A stretch of DNA of 64,000 bases. Source: Albugo candida. Its lineage: Eukaryota > Oomycota > Peronosporomycetes > Albuginales. How positions within the stretch are numbered: the stretch's first letter is position 1; each line of letters opens with the position of its first letter. Shown piece after piece: positions 46,501 through 57,163 of this stretch. The translations under genes were made by a program, and so were the position numbers. The DNA is taken from positions 1 to 64,000 of the forward strand of contig JBDOQK010000041.1 in the NCBI GenBank assembly GCA_040437565.1. Direction: 5' to 3'. The notes beneath the pieces are model-generated. The model was not told the DNA's origin. It saw nothing but the letters and a program-made list of their open reading frames with translations, and made no database searches.

Positions 46501-47158
46501 AATTCTTATACTTCCATCAGAATCTCCTGAAGTCAGCCAACGTCCATCTGGTGTAAAAGTCAGATTTGTAATTTCGGATCGATGCCCACGGAATATTTGC
46601 ATGCAGCTTTTAGTTCTCATATCCCAAATCTGCGATACATGAGGTGTTTGGTGAAAAGCAAAATCGTGCTTCTTACTTTGACAATCGTATCAAGTGAGCC
46701 AGATGCAATGTAATCTCCATATAAATGATGATCCAAGCACGTGCACGTGGACATGTGGCCTTTTAATGTACGACTCACTTTGCCAGCTTCCAAATCGAAG
46801 GATTTGATGGACCCTGATTCGGATCCAGCAATAACTTTTGTCTCATTTGGATCAAAAACTAATGCGTTAATGGCACTAGCATGGCCGCCGAGACTCTACA
46901 GCGATACACCTTCATGTTTTTCATCGCAGATATATATACACATGAGGAGAGTGATACCATCAGATTTTTGGTCTCCATCTCACGTAAGCGCCATATGTTT
47001 ACGTTCTGGTCGTCTCCTCCACTAGCGGCAATTTGTGCCTATGCAATGTCTAAAATAGATGGAAAAGCGCCTGCATATATTGTGCATGGTACCGATCTGG
47101 GTCCAAAACGAAAGCAATTGACGGTGCTTGAATGAGCTAGAAAATGCGCTGAAAACAT
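43556..47158 (-). CDS. KATNB1: Katanin p80 WD40-containing subunit B1
   Basis: This is the targeting subunit of the microtubule-severing enzyme katanin. Exons on minus are 47158-47093, 47038-46958, 46895-46677, 46629-46440, 46392-46274, 46224-46120, 46055 to 45890 continuing at 44608-44309 (one overlap counted once), 44254-44088, 44039-43744 and 43688-43556. Introns are 47-64 bp. The model closes at 613 residues (human 655). The N-terminus (MFSAHFLAHSSTVNCFRFG) begins a WD40 propeller with SGGDDQNVNIW, SGSLDTIVKIWDMR and SGDSDGSIRIWDL. The C-terminal con80 domain has SRLKCMKQILNIWSKG, IEACCILLPLITDMIQSKFE and EERARRCEKC. One intron (44040-44087) has the weak donor GTTCAT; without it a TAG stands in frame. 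Confidence 0.9.
44609..47070. repeat. N-gap in katanin flanked by a 1,181-bp direct copy
   Basis: Bases 44609-45789 equal 45890-47070 around 100 N at 45790-45889. The segment holds katanin exons 2-7. Counting it once restores the whole katanin frame, so it is an assembly overlap. Confidence 0.93.
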
Positions 47159-48933
47159 CAAAAAGAGGTGCATAGGATGAAGTTAGTTTTTACATCATAA
47201 ATAATCAGAAAAGAGCACGTCGTCGGTACAATGTGTCTGCACAGCCATTTTGGCGCAGAATTCGCGCTGATTTGTTGGTTTGTTTTGTTATGTAACGTGC
47301 TACATCTGCTAGCAGCTACATAACCATCCGGATAGAAGTGTTTTCTCGCCATTTGCAGCTTCATTTTGATTTGCGACGCTCACGTCTCTTAAATTGGATG
47401 AGCTCGGAATTAACCATTTGATTCGAGCAGATGTTGCAAAACGTCGCAGCAAATACCTTGTAATCGCTTTTTCAAATGCTGTCTTCACCACTCAGTATTG
47501 TTTTCAGACCCAGAAATGATTTTGCATGGCACACTAATTCTCGGTGTCTGTTATTGCGTGCTCTCAATTGGTAATTTCCTTAGCGTTTCAATACCTTGTC
47601 GGCACTTTGGACGTTGCGATTTGAAGTCAGACGATCGATTGGGCTGAAATGTGTAGAGCTATGCGATATAAACTCCAAGTTGATCCAAGAGAATTCTACG
47701 ATACGAAACGTACAATCAGCACGAACAGAAATGACTGCAAGAACAGTCTTTTATGCATTGCTCATCTTTTATGCACAATTTTTTGATAAGTTTGGTCGAG
47801 ATTGAGCATTAGTAGAGGAGATTGGTCACGATCGTCAATTCATCGAAGAGCGGGGAGGCAGTCACTCTTCGTGATAGTTTTTTTGTTCTTTAGCGGATTC
47901 GATTATGTGATGTGGAATAGTAATAATGCCGAATATGTCACAAAGTCGAATTTACATACTGTGTGTTTCTAGCATAGATCTTGAAAAAGGAATGAACGTG
48001 GGTAATACAATGCCTCTTTCAACAACCTTCATTATGACCAACAACGCAATAGACCGAAATCACTGCAGCAAAAGCGACAAAACGACGAAAATGAACGGAA
48101 TGTATCGAAATTAAAACAACAAATCGCCGTTTTTAACCGCGTTCACCAATTCTCGTACAATTCACTCAGGAAGGCAGAAAGAAAAGCACAAACGACGAAT
48201 ATTTGGAATCAGTCGATCGTATGATGCACTTTATCCTGCAGAATTGACAAAGAGGTCGTAGAAGGTAATAGTAAATACGTTTCAGTCGGACGCTAGATTC
48301 GCCAAATGCTATCCACTTCAGACTGCAGTTCAGCCATAATTCGAAAATACTTATAGAACTGTTGCAGACCACTCTTTAGGTAATTAGCTTGTCTTCATAG
48401 GTAAAGATGAATATATTTGGTATGGAAATTCCCTTGTCAAATGGTTTCCTCTTCTGGATCTCTTCTGAATTAATATTCGATTCTTTCATCATATTCAGAT
48501 TCACTTCGACGTGCTCGCACTTTTTGCTACCAATTATATACCCCTGGGGGATTAACTAAACACATTTTACCTTATCTGTTGAATCTATCTTAATGGACGT
48601 GAAAGCAATTCGCGTCTTCTGATGAATGCTTTCTGGTATTACGGAGGAAATGCATCACCACCTGAAGGATAACTGAATAAATTTTGAGGTGTTTTCATAA
48701 TCAATCAATTCTTCCACCAACAAGCACTGGATAATGTTAAATATACTCAATGAGCGTTTAAAAAGTTCAATGTTATAGTTCCGATAGCCTCAGAGAACTT
48801 GATCTCCATCATATATCTTTTTGATTTGGGTGCGACTATTGCCCCGGACAGAACACCTCTGATCAACTGATCTCTCTAAAATAATATGATTGGTCGATAG
48901 GGTGGCTACACTTCAGGTTCTACGCAAGATATA
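47159..48933. other. Intergenic, no gene seen
   Basis: About 1.8 kb of AT-rich DNA upstream of katanin p80. The short open frames at 47309-48372 lack motifs. It should include the katanin promoter. Confidence 0.55.
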
Positions 48934-49000
48934 CGGTGCATGACACTTAAAACCAGCAAACCCTGATTTTGAATCGCCAATTTTCGGATCATATTACCCT

Positions 49001-49089
49001 ATAATGTTGCCGCTGCTGATTGGCTAAAAGTACATCATAAGGCACGGATATAATGTTGCCACTGCTGATTGGCTAAGAGTACATCATAA
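49001..49089. repeat. 49-bp direct repeat inside the transposon
   Basis: ATAATGTTGCCGCTGCTGAT starts a unit at 49001 that repeats, with a few changes, from 49050 to 49089. It lies between the left TIR and the transposase start. Confidence 0.85.
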
Positions 49090-49209
49090 ACAATCGTCCT
49101 TGCCCTGACCTAGGCTCAGTCATCGCCACTAACTACTTACCCGCTTGAAACCTCAACCATCAACCTGCATTCCGACAAATATCGTACAATTATGCCTCGC
49201 CTAACAAAG

Positions 49210-49309
49210 NNNNNNNNNNNNNNNNNNNNNNNNNNNNNNNNNNNNNNNNNNNNNNNNNNNNNNNNNNNNNNNNNNNNNNNNNNNNNNNNNNNNNNNNNNN
49301 NNNNNNNNN
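49210..49309. other. N-gap in transposase
   Basis: 100 N with unlike flanks. It hides the N-terminal half of the transposase. Confidence 0.9.
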
Positions 49310-50235
49310 TGTCAAGTGTAGGCAAGCAGCCAAAGATGCGTGCAACAACGTGGGGACACGGAGTCTCTCAGGATTTGGTTTTTGCTTATGACCATCCTGA
49401 TGAAACGCTCCGTGGTCAGGCAAAGGGACTGAAAGTTGTGCTGGAGGAACGTGGGCTGTGGGAAGCTGGCCTGTAGGCGCGATGCAAAATATGTTCTGTG
49501 GATGACGCAACCTGCTGCGCCAAAAACGTTATGGCCAATCAATCAGACTTCAAAGCACAAGTAGTAATGATAGAGGAGCGAATTGTTGCCGCTGGTCATC
49601 CAGTGATATTTTACCCAGAATTTCCCTGCGAGCTCAACTACATCGAAAACTTTTGGGCAGCCGCTAAGCGATACGCCAGAAAACACTGCGATTACACTTG
49701 GAAAAATTTACTGGTAACAGTTCCAGATGCCAAGGCATATGTTCCACTGGACGAGACACGTCGACACTCACGAAAAGCTTTGCGATACATGGACGAAAAG
49801 GTCTCACCGGAAAAGAAGCAGAGTATGCGGTGAAAAGTACAAATCCCACCGACGTGTACCCAATTCTCTTTCGGTGGTTGTGGGTATTGACATTTTCCTG
49901 CAAAACTAATATTATTCTTCGAAATTAATATTATCCTTCGAAACATAATACGATCTTGCGAACACTAATATTCGACAGAATAGTTTAGGCGGCCAAATTT
50001 TTTCCAACCCTAGGAAAATGCCAAAATTCAGGCGACTTTGCACCGCTACTGCTCCATTGAAAGTTGAGATAATAAAAATTCGAGACTTGTGAAGGGAAGC
50101 ATCGACCATGCTCTTTGTTGCCAAAGGCTTGTTTTCTGTGTAATTTGTATTTTGGCCAAGCCTTAGCGATTTTGCAGGGCCACTAAAGTTGCTGGTTTTA
50201 AGTGACATGCACTATATTATAAGAAAAATGGGAAG

Positions 50236-50334
50236 CCGGTATAGCCACACCCCCTAACTTACAAATGAGAACACCGGTATCATTACACCCCTACATCCTT
50301 CAAACTAAATGGGAACCGGTGTCGCCACACCTGA
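50236..50334. repeat. Left arm: three ~42-bp repeats
   Basis: Units start at 50236, 50274 and 50316. Each opens with CCGGTATCGCCACACC or a close variant, followed by an AT-rich tail that ends near AATGAGAA. They are in inverse orientation to the array at 51641-51845. Confidence 0.85.
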
Positions 50335-50602
50335 GTTTTAGATATTTCTCACTTCACTTATGTGTCGCTTCTAGCATATGTGGTGCTGGAAGTTTGAAAG
50401 GACGTAGTCTTAGCGTCTAGAAATTAACCTCTCGATACGTAATCAACAACTCGATTCTACAGCCGTACTTAATTGCAACACAAAGTATCATTAGTACGAA
50501 AACGGAAAGTAGGAATGAAGAAACGGATTTTGATGGCAATGAAATATCTGAGATGGAGCTTTAATAGTCAACAGGATATAATTTCTGAAACAACGCGTGA
50601 TA

Positions 50603-51525
50603 CACTCCGCGCCATAAATATAGGGACAACCGTTTATTTTCTGAATTGTGCTTAATTTTCCTTTGTTTTGACTACTGATTGAATAAAACATTTTCCTACG
50701 TTGAGCCAATCATTTTGACATTTTGTTTGTGTTGATCGGATAAGTGGAAGTGGGAAATTTGGCGGTAAGGTACACAGACCTGCGCGACATATTGATAATG
50801 TACACCACCACCACTCGACCACACAGGTAGACAACGCACTTTCTTCGCCTTTAGTCAACATGGATGGATTCTTCTGAATGTTTTCTGCGTGCCATAGTCG
50901 AGTTTAGTGTTTTTTTAAAGCGAAGCCATGTGGCGAAAGCCGGCTCTGACCGAGTACGAGAAAGGGCAACTTGACGCCCTCAGGTCGAACAAAGAAACTC
51001 TACGGACGATTGCTGCAAGCCTAGGGCGCTCGACAAACGTCGTCCACGCTTACCTAAGAAATCCTGATGGCTATGGAATGAAAAAGAGCCCTGGAAGGAA
51101 GCCGAAACTCGGACCGCGTGATGTGCGGTGCATCATCAATGCCGCAATAAGCGGTGATTTGCCCGCTGCTTCCATCGCCAACACCGTGAGCCCACAGGTG
51201 AGCAAGAGGACCGTTCAGCGCTNNNNNNNNNNNNNNNNNNNNNNNNNNNNNNNNNNNNNNNNNNNNNNNNNNNNNNNNNNNNNNNNNNNNNNNNNNNNNN
51301 NNNNNNNNNNNNNNNNNNNNNNGTGTTCCTTATCATTTTGACGCGGCCTATTTTCACTTTTTTGCTCATAACTATGGATTGAAAAATCCAATTCTGACTT
51401 TGAGTAAAGATTCCAAACCGCCGTGCTCATTTTAATCTAATGTATGTATAGTGCAATCAATCTACACTTTTTTCACATCTTTTTCTAAGAAAAACACGTG
51501 TCCCTATCTTTATGGCGCGGAGTGT
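50603..51525 (+). mobile_element. Tc1/mariner-like transposon
   Basis: The TIRs at 50603-50628 and 51500-51525 share CACTCCGCGCCATAAA.ATAGGGACA with one mismatch over 26 bp. TA precedes the left end. Between them, on plus from 50928, is a Tc1-type transposase N-terminus. It has two helix-turn-helix units (LTEYEKGQLDALRSNKETLR, TIAASLGRSTNVVHAYLRNP) and the basic GRKPKLGPRDVR linker. The frame enters an N-gap at 51223-51322, so the catalytic DDE half is not visible. At under 1 kb as assembled it is shorter than a complete Tc1 element, which may be due to the unsized gap. Confidence 0.85.
51223..51322. other. N-gap in Tc1-like transposase
   Basis: 100 N with unlike flanks inside the element. 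The real missing length is unknown. Confidence 0.9.
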
Positions 51526-51640
51526 GGATAGGTGTCAAGAAAATGAATTCAAATTCAGAATGAGTGAGGTAACCAAGCACACCAGTTCGTGAGGTTGATT
51601 GCTGACTTGTATCACAGCTAGATTTTAATAAAAATAAGAG

Positions 51641-51847
51641 GTGGGGCGATACCGCTTCTAATTTAATTGAGGAAATTTAGGGGATGTGGCGATACCGTTT
51701 GCTAATATAATTTTAATTAAGGGATTCGCGCTTGTGGTGATACCAGTTCTCATTTATTCAGGATATTTAGGAGCTGTAACGATACCGGTGATCTCATTGA
51801 AGTCAGGGTGCGTGGCTATACCAAAAGGGATGTGTGGCTATAGCGAA
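51641..51847. repeat. Right arm: six inverted ~42-bp repeats
   Basis: GTGGCGATACC-type cores occur at about 51641, 51684, 51732, 51774, 51810 and 51831. They are the reverse complement of the left-arm cores, with similar AT-rich spacers. The last two are closer together (about 21 bp). Confidence 0.85.
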
Positions 51848-51949
51848 TTCCAAAAATTGGAGACCTAAAGATTTTATACCACTTTTTGAGATAAATAAAT
51901 TTTTTATACCAACAACTAAAAAAAATATGGGAAATATACCAAAAGTTTG

Positions 51950-53330
51950 AAAAATATGAACAATATATTGGGTTATCGCATTAGCCCTTGCAGGTGCGCT
52001 TGTTGTGCCCGTAGTTATCGCGTTTACTGCACTTGTTGTTGCGCTTCTTCTCCAAAGCTTTCGTGGCAGCCTGACTCTATTTGCTTCGACGTCTTCTGCC
52101 GGCCTCGCTTCTTTGGTACCGTGAGTGGGTGGTGCTTCTCTAAACGCGTCAGTTCATCCTTCGTCGCGCATGAATTCATCTTCACCATGCGGTCGTACGC
52201 ACGCTAGTACATCTCCTTGGTACATGACGCATCGCAGAAAGTCTTGAGTAGTGACAGCTTGCTGACGGGTCGAAGGGCCACAGAACATAGCCCTTTCATG
52301 TCGCTAAAGTAGCCACAAAATCATGGACTTCCAGGATAATAAGATCGAAAGAAAACTTTACAGGCAGATCTCCATTTCCTTCACTTTGACCACGAAGGGT
52401 GACAGGCAACTCGGGATGATTTCGATCGTGACAACGACAGAGACAAAGCGCTTGCACTCGACTTCTTTGGGCAAGTAAGCCGTGAGTTCTCTCTACGTAG
52501 CCGACTTGGCGACGAATTCAGCCCACCTGATCCCTATGTACTTTTATACCGTCCTTAGACAGGTCAGAAGTGGCTTCTCTCTAGCTTCAAGAAGGACGTT
52601 TCTCACAGACTCTACGTTGTTGCTCGTCATGGCTCGAAAGCGTGGACGTATACAGTACTATACGCGGCAGCCCATTTGAGCTTGTCTGCATCTAGTAGCC
52701 ATTCCAGCGCCTTTGCATTGTTCTCTTCAGCCTACTGGCTTTCCGTTTGAACGACGCAACCGTCAAGGACTTGGCCAGCTTCCACGGCTGGCCATTTAGT
52801 GTCGCGATGCCAAACGTGGCCTGAAAGTTGTCGAGCATGTGACGAATACAAAAATTGAGGGATGTCACCTGCTTCAACTTGTATCGCCGGAATGAACCCC
52901 TTGTCACGGTCGGAGATGACAAATGGTGGCCCTTTTATAGAGCGTAGAAGAAAGTCCATGAACCATGAACAATTGTCTTTCGTCGTGCCTGACACTCCGG
53001 CGTGACGGTACAGGGTTGTAACGGTGGTACAGGTGGTAATATCACTGCCTCGTCATAGAGTGAACCAAATGCAAGTTCAATTGGGGATGATAAAAAATTC
53101 CAATCATAGCGGCTATTATCAAGTCCCACGAGTCCTTGCTTAATACCCGGGCTAGAGCCCGTGCGAACTTTTCGCGTGGAGCTCCCAAAGTCGAAAGCTT
53201 CGGATATCGAGGCTGTACTAAAATCTTTATGCCGACGGGGAGCACCCATTGTGTTCGGTCTTGGCTGCAAAGCTGGAGGCAGCAAAGCCTTTCAAGCTCT
53301 CCAAGGCCCCCTACCTCCATGATTCTGGAG
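51950..53330 (-). mobile_element. MULE (Mutator-like) transposon remnant
   Basis: On minus, KDNCSWFMDFLLRSIKG followed by FVISDRDKGFIPAI (about 52900-52990) matches the MULE catalytic core. An ALEWLLDADK/KWAAAYSTVYV-like stretch (52640-52720) matches the segment before the SWIM finger. A basic, Cys-bearing C-terminal part lies toward 51960-52200. The pieces lie in several frames, so it is broken. No terminal inverted repeats were found by eye and the edges are approximate. The frame at 53438-53620 may belong to its N-terminal side or to a neighbour. Confidence 0.7.
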
Positions 53331-53890
53331 ACAGGTCAAGCGTTGGTGCGTACGCCAAATGGGAAAATCCTTCCTCCCTAACGAAGGATCATGAGAATCC
53401 ATTATTTTAAAGGCCCACGGGAGAGCAGAGCCGTTGCTCAAGTATCGAAAATGCCTGGTGCAATCTTCAGATGATGGTTTTCAGCAAGGATGCATGTCAA
53501 CAGCTGGAGTGCCAGCCAGTAACCATCCTCGGGGCTCAGTACTTTCTTCAGGAGTTTGACTCTCTCGAATCCAAATACTTCCTCGATATAATTGTTGTGG
53601 GTGGGGTACATTCCCTTCATAGTCTAGGATGTGCAGTTGTCTATACTACTTTCCGAGAAACTCTTCCGTGTAAGGGAGTAGTGATGTGGACATGGGGAGT
53701 GTAGTTTAGTACTCGCACTCGCCCTCCACAGCTGGTCCGCATTAGCAGATTATGTGAGCAAATTGCACACGGGAAGTTGATGTATCCGGTGAGAGAAAAA
53801 AATGCTCCTATCCCTTTCTAACGACCACGTTTTGGTCAACTTTGTCCTTTATTGCTTTGGTTTGGGAGCAGCACTGGACACAGGAGCGTG
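53331..53890. other. Spacer between MULE and LINE
   Basis: No recognisable gene. The minus-strand frame 53438-53620 (60 codons) is open but has no known motif. Confidence 0.5.
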
Positions 53891-53991
53891 ACAACAACAA
53901 ACAAAAATAACAACCAAAAACGAAACAAAAGTCAAACTTAAACTCAGAATAAAAACCAACAAAAAAACAAGAACAAAAAGAAAAACAAAAT
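53891..53991. repeat. A-rich low-complexity tract
   Basis: About 100 bp made almost only of A with scattered C (AACAAACAAAAATAACAACC-like). It gives rise to a false Phe/Cys/Val-rich frame on minus. It lies just upstream of the LINE and may be the remains of an older poly(A) tail or part of the LINE 5' end. Confidence 0.8.
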
Positions 53992-54189
53992 ACCACGCCA
54001 ACAGCACTCATGGTGGCCACAAAAAAGGTGTAGAAGCCAGTTCCTAGCCAGGAATTGTTGACGAGATAACCGGAACGCAAAAGCGACGACCAAATTTTGT
54101 TGGAGCTGAAATATCCTCCTGATATTACACCACCAGGGGCACCTGACTTATTGCAGCCACTCCTCCCATCATACACTCGGAAAGTCAAT

Positions 54190-56830
54190 CATCCTCACAT
54201 GAACGGGTGGAGAGGGATGTAGATTTATACATGCAGGCGGCATGGAGACAAGAAAAGCGTAATCAGGATGAGTCGTTCGACCAAATAGTTTCCAGCGCAC
54301 CACCTCGTACGCTCCCTACGTTGGCGACAGGCAATTACTTTCCTGTGCTCGCAACTATGGAGATGAAAATAGATCAAGTACCAGCGATTGCCAATCCGGA
54401 GCATGGAGATCGCATTCAGATTATTCCCGTGAAAGCACGGATGCCACAAAAGGTGACCACGTCAAAAGAGGTGGCACACTTTTATCTGAAGCGTCATACA
54501 AAGCTGGAAAAAGCGGAGCGACCAGCAAAAATTGAAATAGGGATGATCATGCAACTCGTTTTCGAAACAAAATCCCATCCACCCGGTCCGACCGGACAAG
54601 CTGGTCAAAGCCGATTTACGTATCCCTCATGTGCGCAGGCTGGTCCAGTTCAGTAGCAACCCGGACAAAAACATTATACAGGCAGCACTAGATCATTCGA
54701 TCACCATGAATGGGGTGCTTTATCTCATTCATGGAGTCGAACGATCTTGCGTTGGACGAAGTAGCACATCTACATATGATCAATCGCGTATTTGTAGATC
54801 ACAATCTTGTCGAAGATGTTTCGTTTACGACCCGATGGAGTTACCACGTTGGTGGAGAAGTTTCCGCAAAGCGAGCCGTATTGTGTAAGAAAGTAATGTC
54901 TGGTGGAAGGCAGTGCCAGACATTATTCACGTTTTAACTCGTGCAACTAAAGCTCTCGCGTTGCTGGAACTGTTATTGAAGTGTACGGCCTCGACATTTT
55001 ACACAAACAATCACTAGATCCAATATTCTCACTGATGGACCAGTGATCTTACTCCGATCAATGTCTTCATAACGTTGTTACGCTCCGACGTGGGCATAAA
55101 GTACTGGTCTCAATGGTTTGGAGGTAAATGGGGAGGACTTCTCGGTGGTGATATCAACGAGCTCTCCGTCAAGCTGAGCTTTTTTCCATAAAAGCAAGCA
55201 ACACTCCACATCTTAAAAGAAGATGGTGCAACGAAGTTGATTGCTGGTGCACTTCAGCGTGAATGCTAAGGGCTCCTCGATCATTTCAACGTTGAACAAT
55301 ATCTAAGCATTCACGGTGAATGTTAATGTACTTCATATGAATGGTCATCTTTATATCGACCACATCCTATCACAACACTTCATTTGTTGTGTTCAAAAAA
55401 CCAAAATTCACGGTCACAACCAGCTAGAATCATTTCAGCTTTTATTACAATCAAAAATGTAGCTCACAATGTTTTTCAATGATCACAACAATGCTTTTCT
55501 CCATTCGACTTAAAACCGCAGTGGCGGTGTCATGACAATCCTTTGTTCGGACTTTCCCGGTTATACAACAGCTGAAGAACACACCGAACGAAGCATTTTC
55601 AATGGCTATTTGGTTTTGCGTCTTCTCTTCTCATTCACGATACACCGGTGTGTATTCATAATTTATATGCACCGACCAAGGCCGAGGAACGAGTTAATTT
55701 TAAATTATTGCTCTCCAAAACATTCGAATCGACCGCAACACATATCGTATTTGGTGATTTCAACACATCGCTCGATTCAGTATCGATGCTTCGACACGAA
55801 CCAAGTCGATTAGCGTGTTTGGAATGGCTTACCCAGTTGGGTGTGGTAGACGCTTGGCGAATCCAACATCCGACTGAAAAAGTATTTGCAGGACCTTTAC
55901 CGCGCAAGAGTCGACTAGATTACATCTGTATGTCGGAAGGGCTATTCAATATGGTATACAAAAGCTCNNNNNNNNNNNNNNNNNNNNNNNNNNNNNNNNN
56001 NNNNNNNNNNNNNNNNNNNNNNNNNNNNNNNNNNNNNNNNNNNNNNNNNNNNNNNNNNNNNNNNNNNGACACATTGGCCATCACGGGAGAGATCGGACAC
56101 AGCAGATACAGAACGACTTCGAACATTTATGGCTAGATCACGGCATTTTTGGAAACGTGTATTACCAAATTCCGAAGATCTACAGTTTCGTCTGGCCTTT
56201 CGGATGTTGCCAGTTCGATCTCTCTTCTGGTTTTGACAAGTTATTGAGCCCGACATTACATTGTGCACGCAGCCTTCGTGTGGGGAATCCGATCAACATC
56301 TCTTTCTCGAGTGCGATTACACGGGACAATTATGAATGGACTTATTCCTTACTACTGGTATCCCTTCTTCTCATCCCGACCATGTTGGACGCATATTGCA
56401 TGTGCACATTTGTGCCAGCACTACGGTCGGTCTGGAAAGAATATCAGCAGATTATATCGGATGTATGGCTTGCTTTGCAAGCGGTGACGCTGCAATTCGT
56501 CTGGACCGGTACTAATTTTGTTGTGTTAGATCAGCGATTAGCAACTCTGGCGATTCCAGCACTTGTCGTGATCTACACCACGTTTAGTGATCACGTGCGG
56601 TGCTTATGACGGTAGTGTTACACTCAAAAAGACGTACCCATTCGGTTTGATAGGTGCTGGATCAACTCGCAACGGAAGGATCATTCGTTGGATTTTCCTG
56701 AAGTCGAAGATTATTGCTGCGCGTTCGGCACCGTCAAGTAGAAGTGCAACTGAACTGCGATCCTAGTCCTAGTTGGATGGCTACGTCCAGCCTAGTGTGA
56801 TGGACATCGCTTTGCGCAATACGGTACTTT
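54190..56830 (+). mobile_element. Non-LTR retrotransposon (LINE), broken
   Basis: On plus, an ORF1-like frame (54207-54656) is followed by apurinic-type endonuclease sequence at 55650-55965. This has YAPTKAEER, the catalytic HIVFGDFNTSLD and KSRLDYICMS. After an N-gap comes the end of the reverse transcriptase ORF (56130-56335), where another frame reads LQFRLAFRMLPVRSLFWF and a QHLFLECDYTG zinc-knuckle-like motif. This is the usual C-terminus of L1/Tx1-like oomycete LINEs. The reverse transcriptase core is not visible and is lost or in the gap. Frames change several times. The 3' UTR (to about 56830) matches 2735-3113. The 5' edge is approximate. Confidence 0.82.
55968..56067. other. N-gap in the LINE
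   Basis: 100 N with unlike flanks between the endonuclease and C-terminal parts. The whole reverse transcriptase core would fall here. Confidence 0.9.
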
Positions 56831-57163
56831 TGAACAATTCTACAAATACCACATCATTTGAACGCTAGACACAGTCTCGTATTGTGGTGGTTTGAGGCTA
56901 CCGCAATACAGAACGATCATCGAGAAGACATATTATCATCTCTCGCAGGTGTTCCCACGACAGGTTTCTCGGACACGCGTCTACCTACATTCTCTTATGC
57001 ACCATTCTGATGGATGAGACCAAGTTTGAACCTTGACATAGATACAATACATTACGTCGAAAAGTATGATGCTACGTAGCCCTCGGACAAATGTTGCCTG
57101 ATACAACCACCTCGATTCCAAACGTAGATACATCACAATACTCTAAGTGCTATATCTGCAGGC
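56831..57163. other. Intergenic, no gene seen
   Basis: 333 bp between the LINE 3' end and the end of the BRWD/PHIP-like gene. Nothing is recognisable. Confidence 0.55.

Larger units (their letters stand above)
48934..50214 (+). mobile_element. DDE DNA transposon with 26-bp TIRs
   Basis: The terminal inverted repeats at 48934-48959 and 50189-50214 share TGCATG.CACTTAAAACCAGC with few mismatches. TA lies outside each end (48932-48933, 50215-50216), the Tc1/mariner-type target duplication. The interior encodes a DDE transposase on plus. It begins MPRLTK at 49192, is cut by an N-gap (49210-49309), and has the C-terminal block CELNYIENFWAAAKRYARKH at about 49627-49686. The catalytic E lies in the ELNYIE motif. 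A GLKVVLEERGLW segment precedes it. A stop after 49472 and a change of frame near 49800 show that it is broken. Confidence 0.87.

Noticed and set aside
44609-47070. Two katanin WD40 genes in tandem
   Set aside because: The two copies appear identical over 1,181 bp including introns and meet at an N-gap. One copy completes the gene.
53808-54188. Cys/Phe/Val-rich 126-codon membrane protein on minus
   Set aside because: It is the complement of an A-rich low-complexity tract, with no start context or family motif.
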